Of a stretch of DNA of 64,000 nt, positions 1 to 12,463 are shown in pieces. Below the pieces are notes generated by a model. The model saw only the letters and a list, made by a program, of their open reading frames with translations. It did not search any database and was not told where the DNA came from. This stretch comes from Asterochloris sp. CNOR1 (taxonomy: Eukaryota; Chlorophyta; Trebouxiophyceae; Trebouxiales; Trebouxiaceae): contig OZ017754.1 in NCBI GenBank assembly GCA_963969365.1, positions 1,736,001-1,800,000 on the forward strand. Direction: 5' to 3'. The position numbers and the translations under genes were made by a program. Each line of letters opens with the position of its first letter. Within the stretch, counting starts at the first letter, position 1.

Positions 1-3000
1 TTATCTGCCTCCTGCCCTCTCCCTGCTGCCCACCTGTTGGGGCTGACATTCTCCACATCTGCTGAAGACGTAATGTGGGCTCCCTCAGCAGCAGGCTGCT
101 GAGACACACCAGCCGAGAAGCTGTGGGCTGAGGGCTGCTCCTTTGCTTGAACACTTAGCTCCAAGTCTGTGATTGAGCCCATGTGCCCCTTCTGCTGTTT
201 TGCACTAGACGCCACTGCCTCAACTGAGCTTTCACCGCCATATTGTCGCTGCTGACCCCCAGAACTGCTGGCCCTGGTTGCCTGTGGAACGCCCAATGGG
301 GGAGCAGCTGCAACCTGGCCAGCCTGCCAGCTGCCTGACCAAGTATTGCTGCTGCCAGGAGCGCCCTGACTGGCCCTATGCAGGGGTTCAACCGCAGCAG
401 GGTGGCTACTGGTGGGTGCAGGGCCTGTAGAGCTGCCGCTGAACATTCCTGCAGCTCCCAGGAGCCCTGCTTTGTGAGCCTTGTCCATTGGCCATGTTTG
501 CTTCTCTCCTGGGCTCTCATCCCAAGTCGCAGACTGCATTGGCCGCTGCGACCTGCCTGAGCGGCGTATGCTGCAGGGAGCATTCAGCAAAGCTACGAGG
601 TCCTCATCATCTACAGCCGGGGGGGCAGCACAAGTCAGCGCTGTTGTCTGCACAGCCCACAGTGGGCTTGTGGGGTCTTGAGAGATGACCTCTACCATTC
701 CCAGTCACAGCCGCGGTGCTGCGCACATGTCTGACATGTTGCAGCTGCACAGTGTGCACTTGGATGAGCTGCAAAGGGTGATGGATAAAGACAGCTCTGA
801 GCGGCAGACCCTGGCCTTGCTGGCATCTGACATGCCAGAAGCAAAATGCCTGTGCAACACAGGAGCTCCAGGTAATATAGCATGCAAGGTAATGCCCTGA
901 GCTTCACGTGGGCTGCACCTGGAAGCAAACGGGCAGCGGCCGCCGTCGTCGGCTCCAGCCGTTTGGGGCTACCTGCAAGGCACCGCACAGCAGAGCTTGC
1001 ATTGCCATCATCAAGCATTGCTTTCTGCTTCAAGCTTGCTACAGTGGCATCCTGGGCAGCCTCCGCGGCTGGTGCCATGGCAGAAGCTCCAGCTTTGCCT
1101 ACACCTTCAAAGGGCACTGGCTGTCAGGCTCCAGGCAGTCATAGGTTCTCCGGTGTTGAGCTTGACCATTGCAATGCAAAAAGTACCCGTGAAATGTTGT
1201 CAAAGGGTTGTGCGCAGGGCTAACTGCTTCAATGGCATGTACTGGGCCAAACTCTCACCTGCTCCTCTGGCATCGATTTTGCCTCTCATACTGTGCCCTG
1301 ATACAAGGTGGCCGCCACTGCTGGCGCCCCGGCGGCCCTGCACAGCACCCCACCAGCTGTCAGCGCAATCTGCAGGTGAGACACCCTGAAACTTGTCAGC
1401 GAGCCTGGCAGCAGGTATCAAGGCTCAGGAAACCTGCAAGAGGTCCACAGCAGACAGACAGCCAGTTGCTCTGTTGAAAGATCATTGCCGCTGGAGGTGC
1501 AGCCTGGCTGGCCTGACCTGGTGCCCCACCTGCTCCTCCTCATGCGCTGCCTGGCGCACCCTGCGTCGGCAGTGGTCTCGCCAGTAGTGCTGGATGATTC
1601 TGGCAGCCACCTCCCTAGTGAAGTCTGCAAACAGCACTGAGCTGAGCAGGTCAGCTCTGCAGGCGGCTGAGGCATGCACAGCAGCCCTCAGCGGCGCTGC
1701 TGCCTCCTGTGAGCTTCTGACTGCCCTGGCTGCCACCGGGGAGGGATGCACTTCCGGCTTGCTCCTGTCGGGTGGGCTGCTGCTACTGCCTGCAGGAGAG
1801 GGACTCTCCTGCTCCTCAATACAGCCCTGCCTAGGCTGCAAGCCTGCGGCCGCCTCTTGGAGCAGAGGCAGAGCAGACAAGCGCCCCAGGAGTGCTGCCT
1901 CCACAGCACCGCCTTGGCTGCAGTTTGATCCCCATGGAGCTGCCGCACAGGCCCCATGCTCTGACGTCTGAGCCCTGCCTGCTTGCTCCACAGGGCTCAA
2001 CGGCATATGGCCACTGTTTGCACTGTCCAGAGCGCTGCTGCTGTGAGCAGTGTGGCCCCGGCTCCTGCTGCTGCGTGCCAGCAGCCTCAGGCGCATCTCT
2101 TCCTTGGCTGCCTGCAGTCCTGGCATTGCAAAAGTATGCCCCTGCTGCTCAAAAGGTGGTAGCTGCTGTTTTGGACGTGGACAGCACTGCGTAACATTGG
2201 CAAGAGGCCATGTCATACCAGGTGGCCAAGACTGCTCAGAGCTGCCAATGCCATGATGCATGATGCTGCTCGAGGCTGCAAGATGCAGCTGCTCGCCTGG
2301 CGCTCAGTGGCCCCGCGCTGCTGGCGGGACTCCTTCTGCACCAGGCCTCTCGGGGAGGCCTGTGCAGCTGTGGCGTCTGATTCCGGGTCTAAGGCAGCAG
2401 TGTTGCCCTGCCGCGCCTGCAGGAAGGCTTGCACATCCTGCTTTGCGGCCTGCAGTATGGCAAAGGACAGGGACTCAGCAGCTGCAGGAGCCTAGCCCTC
2501 ATGGCCTAAAACACGGCCAATAAAGCAGTGCTTGACATGTTCTGGACAGTGTTTTGCTTGCTGACAGAGATGAAGAGCTTTTTGACAACGTGGCTTGACC
2601 TCATCAGATGTTCACGCTGCCTGCGGATTGCTGTGGAATTGCCCAGTATTGGGGTAGCCCTGCAGGTGACGATCATCTGTCTGGAGCTGTTGTGCTGCAC
2701 CAAGGCCACTTGTGCTGCATCTTATGTGCAAACATGGCTCATCTCTGCCACGCAGAACAATCAACATCACGACTGCAACTAAGGCAATCTGCTTTTTCTG
2801 ATGCCATGTGCAGATTGGCTGCCACATAGCCTGATGTCTGACAGCCGTACGCCCGCTTCCCCACACGCTCTGCTCTCCTGATGCACTCTGTCCACCCGCC
2901 ATACAGCGTGGCGTGCAGGCATGGTGGCCCCACTCAATAGAACCACAATTTATCCAGTTTCCTGACACCAGTCCCAAAGGGCCTACCTGGCGCTCAGCCT

Positions 3001-3786
3001 GCCGCACTCTGTACCAGCGCTGAATGCGCAGGGCAGCCCCCTCCCTGTCCTCCCTGTCCTGTGCTCCCGCCCTGCTGCCGAGCAGGGCATCCAGACCCCG
3101 CACCGGGCTGCCAGCAGGACTACCTGCCGCAACCCCTGCAGATGCGTGCTGCGATGCCCCAGGACTGTCTGGCTCAGCGCTGCTGGCAGCGTGATCATGC
3201 GTGCTGCGACTCAGCAGCTGTGGGCCTGCCGGGTCATGTGGCAGCGCACGGGAGTGCTGTTGTCGGTGCCCGGTAGGTGCAGATCCACGCTCCTGCTGAG
3301 TGGCAGGCTGGGCAACAGGTCTGCTAGCCAGCTCAGCCTGGGCACTGCCTGGTGCTGATGCCGCAGCATGACTGCGTGCCTGCTTGCGTGCCTGCTTCTG
3401 CTGTGGCCTGTATGCACCACGTCATCCACATTGACTTTCTGGAAGCACAAAGCAGCACCTTGCAAGGATGTCCTGGCGCTAGAGTCGGCTCACATCTCAA
3501 GAGCAGTTCTGCGGCAGACAGCTGCTCAAGAACCAGCTCAAGACATGACTCACCTGGGCAAGCTGCAGCCTGCAGCCACAGCACTCAGGGACAGCCCATT
3601 CAACACATCACCTGCAGGGGGCTCCTGCCTCTTGCCTAACCAGCTGCGAAGACTAGTCTTGGCCCCTGCAGCACACTGGGTCCAGTCCTATCAGCCCCTG
3701 CAGCTCCACGAGTCGGGCAGCTCACCCTGCTGCTTTGTGCCTGGACCTTGAGCAGCCTTCCCTCCTTTTCGGCTCTTTCCAAACAT
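1..3786 (-). CDS. IQ-motif protein, largely disordered (3' part off the window)
   Basis: Proposed start is the ATG at 3786-3784 (MFGKSRKGGKAAQG...), whose short exon ends near 3725 at a GTGAGC donor. A later exon, ending at 3000-2990 with a GTAGGC donor, carries an IQ calmodulin-binding motif (AALRIQRWYRVRQAERQ). Another, ending at 1530 with a GTGGGG donor, carries a second IQ-like helix (ARIIQHYWRDHCRRRVRQ). The rest is Ala/Ser/Gln/Pro-rich. An open frame from about 640 runs through base 1 without a stop, so the gene leaves the window. IQ motifs bind calmodulin or myosin-type light chains, so a Ca2+/cytoskeletal scaffold role is possible. I do not recognise the family. Exon phases were not all closed, so the single-gene model and the start are inference; the two IQ-bearing exons are the firm part. 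Confidence 0.5.
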
Positions 3787-4237
3787 CACGTGTCACCGAT
3801 GAACAGTAGCGTCAGTGGCACAGCAATCAGTCATGCGTTCAGCTGAACGCAGGTCGTCATAGCCTGGGTCAACGTTTCAGATTCAACTGCACCCTTTGGA
3901 TTCACGCATGGCATGTGTTTTTCAAAGTCAATCCTTGGCTGACACCCGCACATCAGATGACAGGACAAGAGAGGACATGCCAACCCCTGCAACTTAGGAA
4001 TAGCCCCAGAACATTATCAGCAAGTTTCTGCTGCGTTCCCCAGCTTGATGACCTGCGCAACACCCACAACATCCTGGTCCAGCAGCCAGGACAGGCTTTG
4101 GCAGACCACTTTGTCGACCATGCCTTGATGCTGCAAAGTGTGTGCAGCATCAATCGGTACTGTCAATCAGCCTTGACTATCTTTGTCAGTCCCATGCTCA
4201 TTCATTGCTGCCCCCGGGTCTGACACTCACACCTTTC
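3787..4237. other. Intergenic spacer
   Basis: 451 bp between the stop of the upstream RING gene and the proposed ATG of the IQ gene, both on the minus strand. It should hold the RING gene 3' UTR and the IQ gene promoter. I see no conserved motif, repeat or RNA gene in it. Confidence 0.4.
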
Positions 4238-5582
4238 TCATGTTGGCATGTCCCTGTCTGATGCATTTCCAGCTGTCCAGCATTCAATAGAAAATGTCCT
4301 GGAGACAGTTGCACGCACTGGCTCCTGGCAGAGTGGGCAGACGTGTCCCCTGTCGCGTGCATGAATGCCCTTGGGTCCACACAGCCGCTCTGCGCACTCA
4401 AGGCAATAGGGCATGTGGCCACAGGGTGCCAGCATGATGCAGCGCAGGGCAGCTAAGCAGACCAAGCATTCATCCTTGGGGCGCAGCTCGTCTCCTGGTA
4501 CACCAGCAAGCGTGGACGGCACAGTGCTGCTTGGTGTGCCCGCCCGTACCTCTGCCTGCCTGGGCCTTGGCTGCGGCCTGGGCCTCTGCAAATGAGGCTG
4601 CGGAGTGGGGGCAGGCAGCTCTTCCTGCCGCTGCTCTGCACCTGGCTGCCTAGCTTCTGCAGCCGTGGGCCCGGTCTGCACTGCCTTGGAGGTGTGATTG
4701 GCCCGGGACAGTTGCTGAGGGGCAAGGGTGTGGCCAGCAGCATTTGGCACAGGTGGCAGCAGCAGGCCCAGCATGTCCTGCAGCCCCGAGGTGGCAGGTG
4801 GCGCCTCCTGAGCCGGCCCCGGCAGGGGGGACACAGGTGCTGAGCACAGGAGCGACCCCTCCTCAGCTGCTTCTGGCAAGGGGCACTGGGCAACTCTGTT
4901 GACAGACCCGGCAGCCAGTGCGCCACCCTCTGCGCAGCTGCGAGCGCCTTGTGATGGCTCAGCATATTGCTGGCTGGGCTGCTGCAGGTTGTCCTGTAGG
5001 GTGCCTGTCTTGGCCGCTGAATCTGTGGCCGCCACATTTTTGGCCTTGTCAGTGCTTGCTCTGCATGCGTGCTGAGCTGGGTGCGGGAAAGGCAGCGGAA
5101 GGCCGCAGCAAGCCCCGTGCAATGCGCTTCTTGCCTTTGGGAGCAGAAAGTGGGGCAGTGGGTGAGAACCCTGCGACAGCAGCCCCTTGGGCATTGCTGG
5201 GGCTGCTGCTGATCTCACATGCAGCCTGCCTCTCAGTACCAGAGTCAGCAGGCTCCTGCCGCCTTGCCGCGCTTGCCATCTCCTGAGCCACAGCAATGGG
5301 AGCAGCTGTGGCGGGAAGTTTGTCAGTGAGATGCTTCAGCGCAGTCTGGCCGGCAGTCTGCGTCACACTGCGTAAGTGTGCTGTGCGCTGACCAGGGGGA
5401 GGTGTTTCAGCCTGGCGTGGCCGTGCATCTCTGTGCCTGTTGGGCATGCCAGCAGAAACAGGCTTCTCCTGGACTGCAGCCTTCACCTGCTGCTTCCTCG
5501 CCTGTCTGCCCTTGGCCAGCGCTGGCTGCTTCTGGTCCAAAGCAGGTCTTGCGGTTGAGATATTCTCTAGTGACACCACCAT
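4238..5582 (-). CDS. C-terminal C3HC4 RING-finger protein, probable E3 ubiquitin ligase
   Basis: The C-terminal part, 4500 down to the TGA at 4240-4238, encodes a clear C3HC4 RING: Cys pair in ECLVCLAAL, then CGH, then YCLEC, and the last pair in CPLCQEP. It ends with PVRATVSRTFSI and a short tail. RING domains of this kind bind two zinc ions and recruit an E2, so ubiquitin ligase activity is the family expectation. Upstream is about 300 residues of Pro/Gln/Ala-rich disordered sequence. An N-terminal block in a different frame (from the ATG at 5582, MVVSLENISTARP...) must be joined by an intron around 5220-5065, where a CGCATGCAG acceptor precedes AGAGCAAGC; the donor was not fixed. The multi-pass membrane ORFs immediately upstream could belong to the same gene, which would make this a membrane-anchored RING protein. 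Confidence 0.6.
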
Positions 5583-5659
5583 GGGGTGCCTGCAGCCATG
5601 CACAGTTCTGCCGAAAGCGCTTATCTGTGGCTGCACTGGCTCAGGAGGCCCATAGCAGA

Positions 5660-8216
5660 CATAACCCTCACTGCCAGACCCACCTGACTTGCTTTGGCAC
5701 CCTGGCTGTGCACCAGGTCCTCAGCCGTTGCAGACTTTTGACAACGACTGCAGAAGTGAGACAGCCTCTGAGCTCTTGAACGGCACCCAAGTTCTGGGGC
5801 ATGTTTTGCTCTAAGAGGCAGCCTTTTTGGGCGCTGCCAGACGCACCAGACAGGCATGTGCAGTTGCCATGGAGGTAAGCTGTCAGGTTGCACTTGGGAT
5901 AAGCCCAATAAAGCCATGCCAGAGTTTGGCAACAAGCTGCCTTGCTGGGTCTGCGACGGTGGACAGCAGCCTGGCCATCCGTCTGCTGAGGCCGCTGGTG
6001 TCTGATTGGCCTTTTCTGAGGCACAGGCCTGTGGGGAGCGGCAGCAGCAGGTGCAGCCAGCCAAGACAGGCCAGCACCGCATGCGCCGCAACTGAGCGAT
6101 ACAACAGCCTCCGGCTGCAGATGAGGGCCCCAAGTGTAATATACACTGTGATGACCAGAAGAGAGAGCAGGGGGCCATTGCCTGCACCAGGCGCTACAGC
6201 TTTACACAGAGACTTTCGCAGAATGCACAAGACGTAGTTAAAGTAAAGCATAATGGCTGGTAGGCCTGGTGACCTGCTGGTATCACACAGTCAGCTGTTA
6301 TGGCCACCAACAGCAGCTCTGCCTGCAGCAGGCGGCAAAGCTTGCTCTCGTGAGGCCGTCAGGCACCTGGGCTATTGCATACCTGTCCGCAGCACAGGCT
6401 GTGCCTCTCAGGCTTCATGCCCCACAGATGCAAATGTGCAGTGGACATCTCAGGTTATGTGCCCCTTTCTTACCAAAAGCAAGAAGCGGTGCAGCAGTCA
6501 GTACCCCTCTCTATTGCTCCCCTTGCCAGGCACCAAGGCTTTCACCTAGGACCTGACGACATGCCATCGGGCATGGGACCACAGCATGAGCCAGCCGTGG
6601 TGGGGCATGATTGGATGGGCTTGTCCCCATTCAGTTGTGCCAGCTGCAGCTGCCCATAGCTTTCCCTCCTTGCCTGACACACCAACAAGCAGTGCAACGA
6701 ACAGGGTGCAGGCCCACCCCTGCAGGGAAAGGCAGGCGCAGAGGAAAAGCGATAAGCGACCAGGGCGGCTGTGTAGCACAGCAGGCAGGCCAATTGGCAG
6801 ACAATGGTAAAAAGCAGGTCTGCCACTTTCAAGATAGCACTCTCACCTTCACAAGCTGGGGAAATGAAGGGGCCATCTGGGCAAGGGCAGCTTCCCCACT
6901 GGCTGTGCTGATGCTTGAGATCAATGTAGCCAATTGGCAGTGTGGGGCTGAGACCCAGTTCATGATGACTGCAGCGCTGATGGCTTGATAAAGGTTCACG
7001 GCGAGCTGCGAGTCCAGGGACCAGGGGTGGGGGTGCCCAAGGGCAAGGAACTCCAACATTTGTAGTGTGTCCTTGGCAGCTGCCAAGTGGGTGTGCTGGG
7101 AGGCCTTGCTGCCAGCAGCAGCCCTTCGCAGCACGACCTTGTCTGGCTCACTGCTGGCAGGAACCTCCACCTGCTCCAGGGTGTATCGCAGCAGAGTGAC
7201 AACCACCAGGGCCTTCTTGGCCTGTTGGGTGCCCATATGGACATGTGGAAGCATGCAATGTGCAAGGCATGCAGCGCTTGGTCTGTCTGCACCCTTCTCA
7301 CCAGGCGTATGAACTGGTCTTCCTGAAGAGGCAGACCTCCAGGGCTGAGCAGTGGGAAGGTGGTGTCAGGGGTCATTATCAGCTCTAGAACAACAGTCGA
7401 GGAAAGCTCTGGGCTGCTCAGTGAGATGGCGCTGTCAGAAAGGTGCCCAGACCTGCAGCATGTACGCCAACTGGACGTCCTACCCATTCTTAGGCACAGC
7501 CAACAGTCAAGCTCAGTTTGTGACAGCTGAAGCAGACCAGGGACGCAGCAAGCACTACGTACGCCACAGAAGCGGAGAGGCCCACCTCTGCAGATGCCAC
7601 CCTGTGTGCCCCGCAGTCCACTCCCAGCAGGAGTGGTGCTGCGGCCTGCAGCTGCATGTCTCTGGCTGTTTATGATAGCTCTGTGGGGCTGGAGCTGTAC
7701 AGTTCTGGCCCAGCTCCTCCTTCTCCTCTGCAAGGCGCTGCACCAAGGTCACCCAGTGCAACATGGGCTGCTGCTGGAGCTCTGTAGCAGTCTGTGAAGT
7801 GTCTGGCAGGATGGCAGCTGCTGAGGCACTTTTCTTCAGGTCTAGAGGCAAAGGGGCGGCGCTGCAGCTGCCTTGCCCCAGGCCCTGCCAGTGCAGCAAG
7901 GTCAGGCGTGCCAGCAGAGCAATGGCGAGGATGGCCCTGCAGGTAGTGCCAAGTGTCAGGGCAGCCCAGGCAAATTTGAAGTGCCATGGCAGCCTGCTTA
8001 CCAGTGGACCCAGGCAATGTAGCTGGTGCGCCCATTGATTGCAGCAGCAGTTCGACTGCTGCCAGGTCTAGACCTTATCTGCTGCTTTGCCTGCCCAGAG
8101 ATGTAATGCTGCTGCCCTGCACGTTGCCACATGCTTAGAGGGACCGATTGGCTCTTCGAGGGCCACTTCAGGAAAAGTTCTGCTTCTTGGACTGGCTCTG
8201 AAATAGCTTTGACCAA
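5660..8216 (-). CDS. Multi-pass membrane protein of unknown function (partial exon model)
   Basis: I do not recognise this protein. Several minus-strand segments look coding. Around 7880-7700 there is a helix (LHWVTLVQRLAEEKEELGQ). From 7430 to 7302 a segment ends in DQFIRL at a GTGAGA donor; it joins in phase across an 80-nt intron to 7221, which reads AKKALVVVTLLRYTLEQVEV and runs to about 6850. Near 6830 there is a hydrophobic stretch (LLFTIVCQLACLLCYTAAL). Near 6735 another follows a CCTGCAG acceptor (GWACTLFVALLVGV). At 6200-6040 two more occur (LLSLLVITVYITLGALI; LACLGWLHLLLPLP). Four or more transmembrane helices are therefore likely. Start, stop and several splice sites remain unresolved, and it could be the N-terminal part of the RING gene downstream. 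It lies tail-to-head behind the UBP gene. Confidence 0.4.
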
Positions 8217-8243
8217 AATTTGAGTTTGACTTGCACATGGATG

Positions 8244-11200
8244 TCAACTTTGCTGATTTACATGATGCATACCGTTCATTGGCACGTCAGAACTGAGCAG
8301 TGAGCCTTCTGCCTGAGACTGCAGGTCTTCCTTGGCGTAGAACAGCATGTAGCTATGCTCAGCATGATTGCTGTACTCCTGAGAGCTGCCAAAGCAGGTC
8401 TGCACTTGAGCCTCATCAGAAGGCCTGACCTCCTCATCATCAAATGTCAGCCACTGGCCATGGACCTTAATGTTGGCTATGTAGTGGCCTGCAAAAGGGG
8501 CGGCTGGTTTTGGAGGCAGGCAGGCACTCTGGCATGCAGATTGGGGTGGCTTGGTGGTGATAACAGCCTGTATGATGCAGGCAGGGCAAAATCAGCAGCG
8601 AAACGCCAGATTGTACACACTGCCGTTCGGCACAACTCTGCCAACAGGTCCCTGCAGCACTGGCTACATGCCTTCTACCCTGACTCACCATGGTGGAGCC
8701 CGCTGCCAATGTGCACAATGACAGCAAAGAGGTTGTACATAGTGTCTACGTCTGGACAGTCATCGCTGGTGTTGCAGAGTTTCAACTGGAAGGGGAAGAC
8801 TACGCGGTACATCAGCTTGCGTAATCTGCACACAGCAGGCAAACAGACACTAAAGGCTTGCACAGCCAGCACACAACAGGAATACACGAGGTTGACTAGC
8901 TTGCGCACAGCAGGCACACAGAGACTTGAAGGCCTGCACAGTCTGAACTCAGATTGAATTCATGAGGTTGAATGGCAATCGGCAGGCACACAGAGGGTGG
9001 AAAAACTTGTGTGTAGCCTGCACACAGCAGGCACACAAGAGGCTCGTGCAGCCTGCACACATGAGGCTGACAACTTTGCGAGGCCTGCACAGGGGTGAAA
9101 GGCTTGCGCAGCCCACAGACAGTAGGCACACCTCTCCAGCAGGAGGCAAGCAGACTGCTCAGGCAGCCTCACCACAACAGTCTCGGTTCCTTGGTGCTGT
9201 TCCCAGAAAGCTCCAGGCCGTGCAGCAGCATGCGCGGAAGCAGCCGATATGGAGCCCAGCTGGGGGCAGGACAGAGACACCAGACAGACAACAAGCCATC
9301 TCACGGACACAACCCCCTCGATTTCCCCCCTCTCCCACCGCCCCACCCCTCCTATGGCGGTGGCTGCAGGATCACCGGCACAGGCCCTCGATGACAGCGT
9401 CCCTGGCATGCGAGGCAGAAGCGCCTGCAGACCCTCAGCTCACCTCTGCAGGTGTTCAAGGTACTTGAAGCGTTTGAAATTCAGGCAGAGCACGGGCGGC
9501 AGCTCCTTTATTTTCATTCGTTTCTGTGCCTCTTGCAGGCAGCCGCAGGTGTCGCAGCTGAACTTGTCATCGGCATCCAGGGTCTCTGTGGAGCTGCAGC
9601 ACAGAGAGCAGCTGTGTCAGTGCCGACACAGAAATGCAGCAGAGCAGCAGCTGGCATGCTGACAGAACTCATGCTGCGGCTGGCACAAGTGTCCAGGCAG
9701 TCCATGGCAGGACGGCTGTGTATATGCATCGGAGCTGCAGCACAGCAACATGGGGACACTGTTCGCAGGAGGCTAGCAGGTCACCCACCCTGCGCCTCTC
9801 AGTCCTCACATAGCTGGTGCAGGCAGACAGCTGAGGGAGCAGAAGGAGTTGCACCCCAAGGCCCCTGGGTAGCGTTGACGGCCTGATGCAGCCAGACATG
9901 GCATGCAGCACAGCAGGGCATGACAATGGATGCACCTGAAGCGTCGCAAGCAGCTGGTGAGAGAGCAGTTCTGCTCGATTTCTAGGGGGATCTCATAGAA
10001 GTCCTCCTCCCTGCTGGTCACAGTCTCGCACTGCAGGCACTTGGTCTCATTGATGAACTTGCCCTGGAAGAGCTGGTTCAGCCAGACCTTGCCTGCACTG
10101 GGGCAACCTGCAGGATGGCAGCAGAGCGCACGTCAGATAGCTCGGCTGGGAGCAGTCAGCTCACAGTGGGGCGCAACGCCCCATGTCCCTGATTTCAGGA
10201 GCCCGCTGTAGGCTGCAGCATATGGGCAGCAGAAGGGAGTGCTGGGTCGGCCTGCAGGACGGCAAGAGCCCCAGTGCAATGTTTGGCCACACTTGTGCAG
10301 CAAGTTTTGACCAGGACAGCTGGGGAAGCTCAGCAAACAGTGGGCGCCAAATGCATAGGGCAAGGCGCCTAGGCGCCGCACAGCTCTGGGAAGTTTGCTT
10401 TAGCATATAGGAAGCATCCAAGAGTGTCTCGAGGACCCTCTGATGCTACAAGCAGCAGCTCAGGAGATCATCATGCCACCCCAGCATCTTGTCTGCCTTG
10501 TTCTGCGGTGTTTGTGAGCACGTAATGCCCATCCAGGCGCTGCCCTCTCAGAGCTGCACCGCATTGTGCCTGTTGAGTCCTGACATCATCGCCATTGATG
10601 CCTGCTTCCCGGCAAATTCAGGACAGCGACTTGTCTGCAGCAGAAGCTTACCTAGGTTGGAGGCTGCACCCTCCATTGACTGCACGCTTGCAGCTTTCCC
10701 AAAGCTGGCTGCGCTGCCGACCGTTGACATGGAGGCACCGCCAGCCTGTCGCACCTTCTCCTCCCTTTCCAGGATCTCGCAGATATCATTGACCAAGAAT
10801 AGGAAGAAGTCATGTGCGTCCTGTACAAGGAGGGAGATGGCTCAGGACTGGCAAGGAGAGAGGCAGATGGCAGGCTGCAAGCTGTTCCTGAACAGACATA
10901 GCCGCAGGCAAGGACTGTCCAGGCATGCTGTGCTGCGCAGGCATGTTTCCTACAGATCTGGAGGAAGAGTCAATTCACCTGCTGCTAGTACTGCATTGCG
11001 CAGACAGCCTGACTACTGCTTAGATGGCCTGCTACCCTGCCTGCAGATTACTGCTGCAATTGCTGATGCCGTTTGAAGCAGGCCATCTGTTCAGCATCTG
11101 AAGCAATCACACCTCTGCACCTTGATACTGTGCCGCCCCACATGCCTGCTGCATGTGCTGTGGCAAGCAGCGGGACACAGGATACTTTCTGCCTGCTCCA

Positions 11201-11962
11201 TGTGCAACTCTGTGTGGACTCCTCACACCTGTCGCAGATTCTGCCGCAGCGGATTGCAGGCGATCCTCACCTGGTGCATGAAGCTCCTGAAGAGCTCATT
11301 GTCACGCTTGAGTCGCTGCACAAAGCGCTTCGGCGCAAGCACCCCAAGACGCTTCCTGTAGGTGGCCATCTGCAGGCACCATCACCCCTTTCAGCGCTGG
11401 TGTTGGGGTTATCTGTCTCTGCCGTGCAGGTTCTGATTGGCGCCTGGACATGTAGATGGGATGCATGCGCTGTGCCCGGGTTGCAGATGCTTCCTGACGT
11501 GCAATGCTGCAGGTGGATGCCTGGTGTGCAGCATCAGTTTAAGCAGCATTGGCAGCATGCATGTCCCAGCCATAGAATGAAGTGCTGCTGCCCTGCGTTC
11601 GACACGCTGGACGCACTGTTGACATGCGCTGCCTCCACAGGCAGACACCCAGACATGGAGTGGCTGCTGCAGAGCATCCGGCTGATGCAGAAAGCACTAC
11701 AGTCCGTCGCTCAACCAAGATACATGCCACCACTTGCCTGTTGGAACAGATCAGCAAGACAGGTGAGGAGGTTCTCCTCAGAGTCGCTGTGCAGCTGTGC
11801 TCCATACTGCAGCACATGCTCCCGGAAGGGGATGCAGTGGTACAGGGCCTGCAACACCGAGTTGGCATAGCAGGTATTGCCAAAGTTCTCGAGGCCCAGG
11901 TATCGCTCATCAGGGTGCAGCTCTGACAGCTGTTTCTCAAGCTTGCTGCCGCTGCCTCCCAT
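8244..11962 (-). CDS. UBP3: Ubiquitin carboxyl-terminal hydrolase, UBP3/UBP4 (USP12/USP46) type
   Basis: Cysteine protease that removes ubiquitin; close to plant UBP3/4 and animal USP12/46. Seven exons read in phase: 11962-11738, 11369-11271, 10820-10652, 10092-9936, 9593-9444, 8825-8689, 8488-8244 (1182 nt, 393 aa plus TGA). The Cys box is GNTCYANS (Cys31), the QDAHDF motif opens exon 3, and the His box GHY is at residues 313-315, followed by TFDDEE with the catalytic Asp. Two CxxC pairs (CLQC in exon 4, CDTC in exon 5) form the zinc-finger fingers subdomain. The start [10 protein letters not shown] matches plant orthologues and fits an N-myristoylation signal. Plant homologues are about 371 aa; the extra residues are a low-complexity insert in exon 3. 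Intron 1 uses a GC donor (CAG|GCAAGT at 11737). By family knowledge activity needs WD40 partners. Confidence 0.95.
8826..9135 (-). repeat. Degenerate minisatellite in UBP intron 5
   Basis: About 300 bp of imperfect repeats of some 35-45 bp occupy the 3' end of UBP intron 5 (9443-8826). On the sense (minus) strand each unit contains variants of CCTGCTGTGTGCAGG. The last unit supplies the real 3' splice site at 8826. Unit boundaries are approximate because the copies are diverged. Confidence 0.7.
9311..9352 (-). other. G-rich tract in UBP intron 5 (G-quadruplex-capable)
   Basis: The plus strand is a C-rich tract. The sense strand of the UBP transcript therefore carries at least four runs of three or more G separated by loops of 1-4 nt (GGGGTGGGG, then GTGGG, then AGAGGGGGG). 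It lies roughly 90-130 nt downstream of the intron 5 donor. Formation of a quadruplex is inference. Confidence 0.5.
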
Positions 11963-12463
11963 GTGACCTTCAGGTGAGGTGTTGCAGCATGCTACCCTGA
12001 TGAGCCTTCAAGCTGAGCTTTCAAAGTCAATGCTATGGCTGCTGGACCAGGATTGGCAGGTCCTACAGTAAGATTTCAGCGTTCGCTTGAGGTCCCAATG
12101 AAAGAAAGTAACAATCGCTAAGAATGCCAGCTGCTGGAGCAGGTGTGGTGCAGCTCGATGTTCTCTCCTTGGTAGCCTGATCTGGCATTTATGGCAGCTC
12201 TCGTCAAGGGTCTTGAAAGGCCATTGAAGTGCTTTCTCCGGCATGTAACGTCATTCGATCTGCGCACAGGCCGCCCATCAAAGTCCCTTTTGTATGAGTG
12301 CTGCACCGGTTGGTCTGGCCCACCACAAGTAAAGAGTGATCTTGGTGGCAATGACATATGGTGGCAAGCCGATTTATGGTGTGCGGCAGAGGCACAATGC
12401 TGAACAAGCAGATGATCCATAACAGATAGGCGGCCCGCATCCCTCGAGGGCGCCGATACTCAG
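11963..12463. promoter_or_regulatory. Head-to-head intergenic region, UBP / GAF-PAS kinase
   Basis: 501 bp separate the UBP ATG (11962, minus) from the proposed kinase ATG (12464, plus). Both promoters and 5' UTRs must fit here. No TATA element or other motif stands out. Confidence 0.5.

Noticed and set aside
8826-9135. CRISPR-like repeat array
   Set aside because: Units are degenerate and of unequal spacing, inside a eukaryotic intron, with no cas genes.
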